Source of the DNA: an uncultured Eubacteriales bacterium
GTDB taxonomy: Bacteria; Bacillota; Clostridia; Christensenellales; Aristaeellaceae
NCBI GenBank assembly: GCA_902782795.1
Contig: CACZOT010000144.1
Coordinates: forward strand, 1-5,946
DNA length: 5,946 nt
Reading direction: 5' to 3'
Shown here: piece by piece, positions 5,899 to 5,946 of the stretch
How the letters are laid out: each line of letters begins with the position of its first letter
How positions within the stretch are numbered: position 1 is the first letter of the stretch
Translations under genes and position numbers: made by a program
Notes under the pieces: generated by a model
What the model was told of the DNA's origin: nothing
The model's input: only the letters and a program-made list of their open reading frames with translations
Databases searched by the model: none

Positions 5899-5946
5899 TT
5901 ACTTATGCTCGACGAACACGATGTGGGGATTGGCGCCCTCGTACCA
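5899..5946 (-). CDS. C-terminal end of a convergent gene, product not recognised (partial)
   Basis: Reading the - strand from the window edge gives 15 sense codons, WYEGANPHIVFVEHK, then TAA (complement of 5899-5901). Codon choice (GTC, TTC, GTG, ATC, GAG) matches the other genes, and the bidirectional terminator sits just beyond the stop, which is where a real gene end would put it. Fifteen residues are too few to name a family. Everything upstream lies outside the window. Confidence 0.55.
   Translation of the reverse strand, partial: WYEGANPHIVFVEHK

Noticed and set aside
5793..5946. Open + strand frame from ATG 5793 to the window end
   Set aside because: It runs through two stem-loops, has no ribosome binding site, gives an Arg/Pro-rich translation, and overlaps the - strand gene end.

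Overview
The window is GC-rich (about 60% by eye), tightly packed, and uses strong AAGGAGG-type ribosome binding sites. Its transporter genes are of the LplA/LplB/LplC (YtcQ/YtcP) kind common in Firmicutes. Together these suggest a GC-rich member of the Clostridia, for example an Oscillospiraceae- or Christensenellales-like gut anaerobe. The taxonomic call is inference; no rRNA or taxonomic marker is present.

Layout: all complete genes are on the + strand in one apparent operon. From left to right they are: (1) a sugar-type ABC solute-binding protein whose 5' end and signal peptide lie upstream of the window (2-1501); (2) an LplB-type permease (1601-2548); (3) an LplC/YtcP-type permease (2564-3454); (4) a TIM-barrel sugar isomerase/epimerase-like enzyme (3525-4415); (5) a sulfatase with an intact formylglycine motif and no signal peptide (4434-5789). 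After the sulfatase come two hairpins. The second can act as a terminator in both directions. The window ends in the last 15 codons of a convergent - strand gene (5899-5946).

How the genes may work together (inference): the binding protein and two permeases would form a CUT1-type importer that borrows an ATPase encoded elsewhere. The isomerase-like enzyme and a cytoplasmic sulfatase would process what is imported. Because the sulfatase appears intracellular, the simplest reading is import of a small sulfated sugar or glycoside intact, with desulfation inside the cell. Sulfated host mucin or glycosaminoglycan fragments, or algal sugars, are possible sources, but the sequence does not name the substrate.

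Regulation: hairpins sit at the boundary between binding protein and permease (a perfect 14-bp stem followed by TTTT) and between the transporter and the enzymes (12 pairs with one mismatch and a short T run). They split the operon into segments that could be expressed at different levels. The only gene-free stretches are short: about 100, 70 and 110 bases, and each holds one of these hairpin regions.
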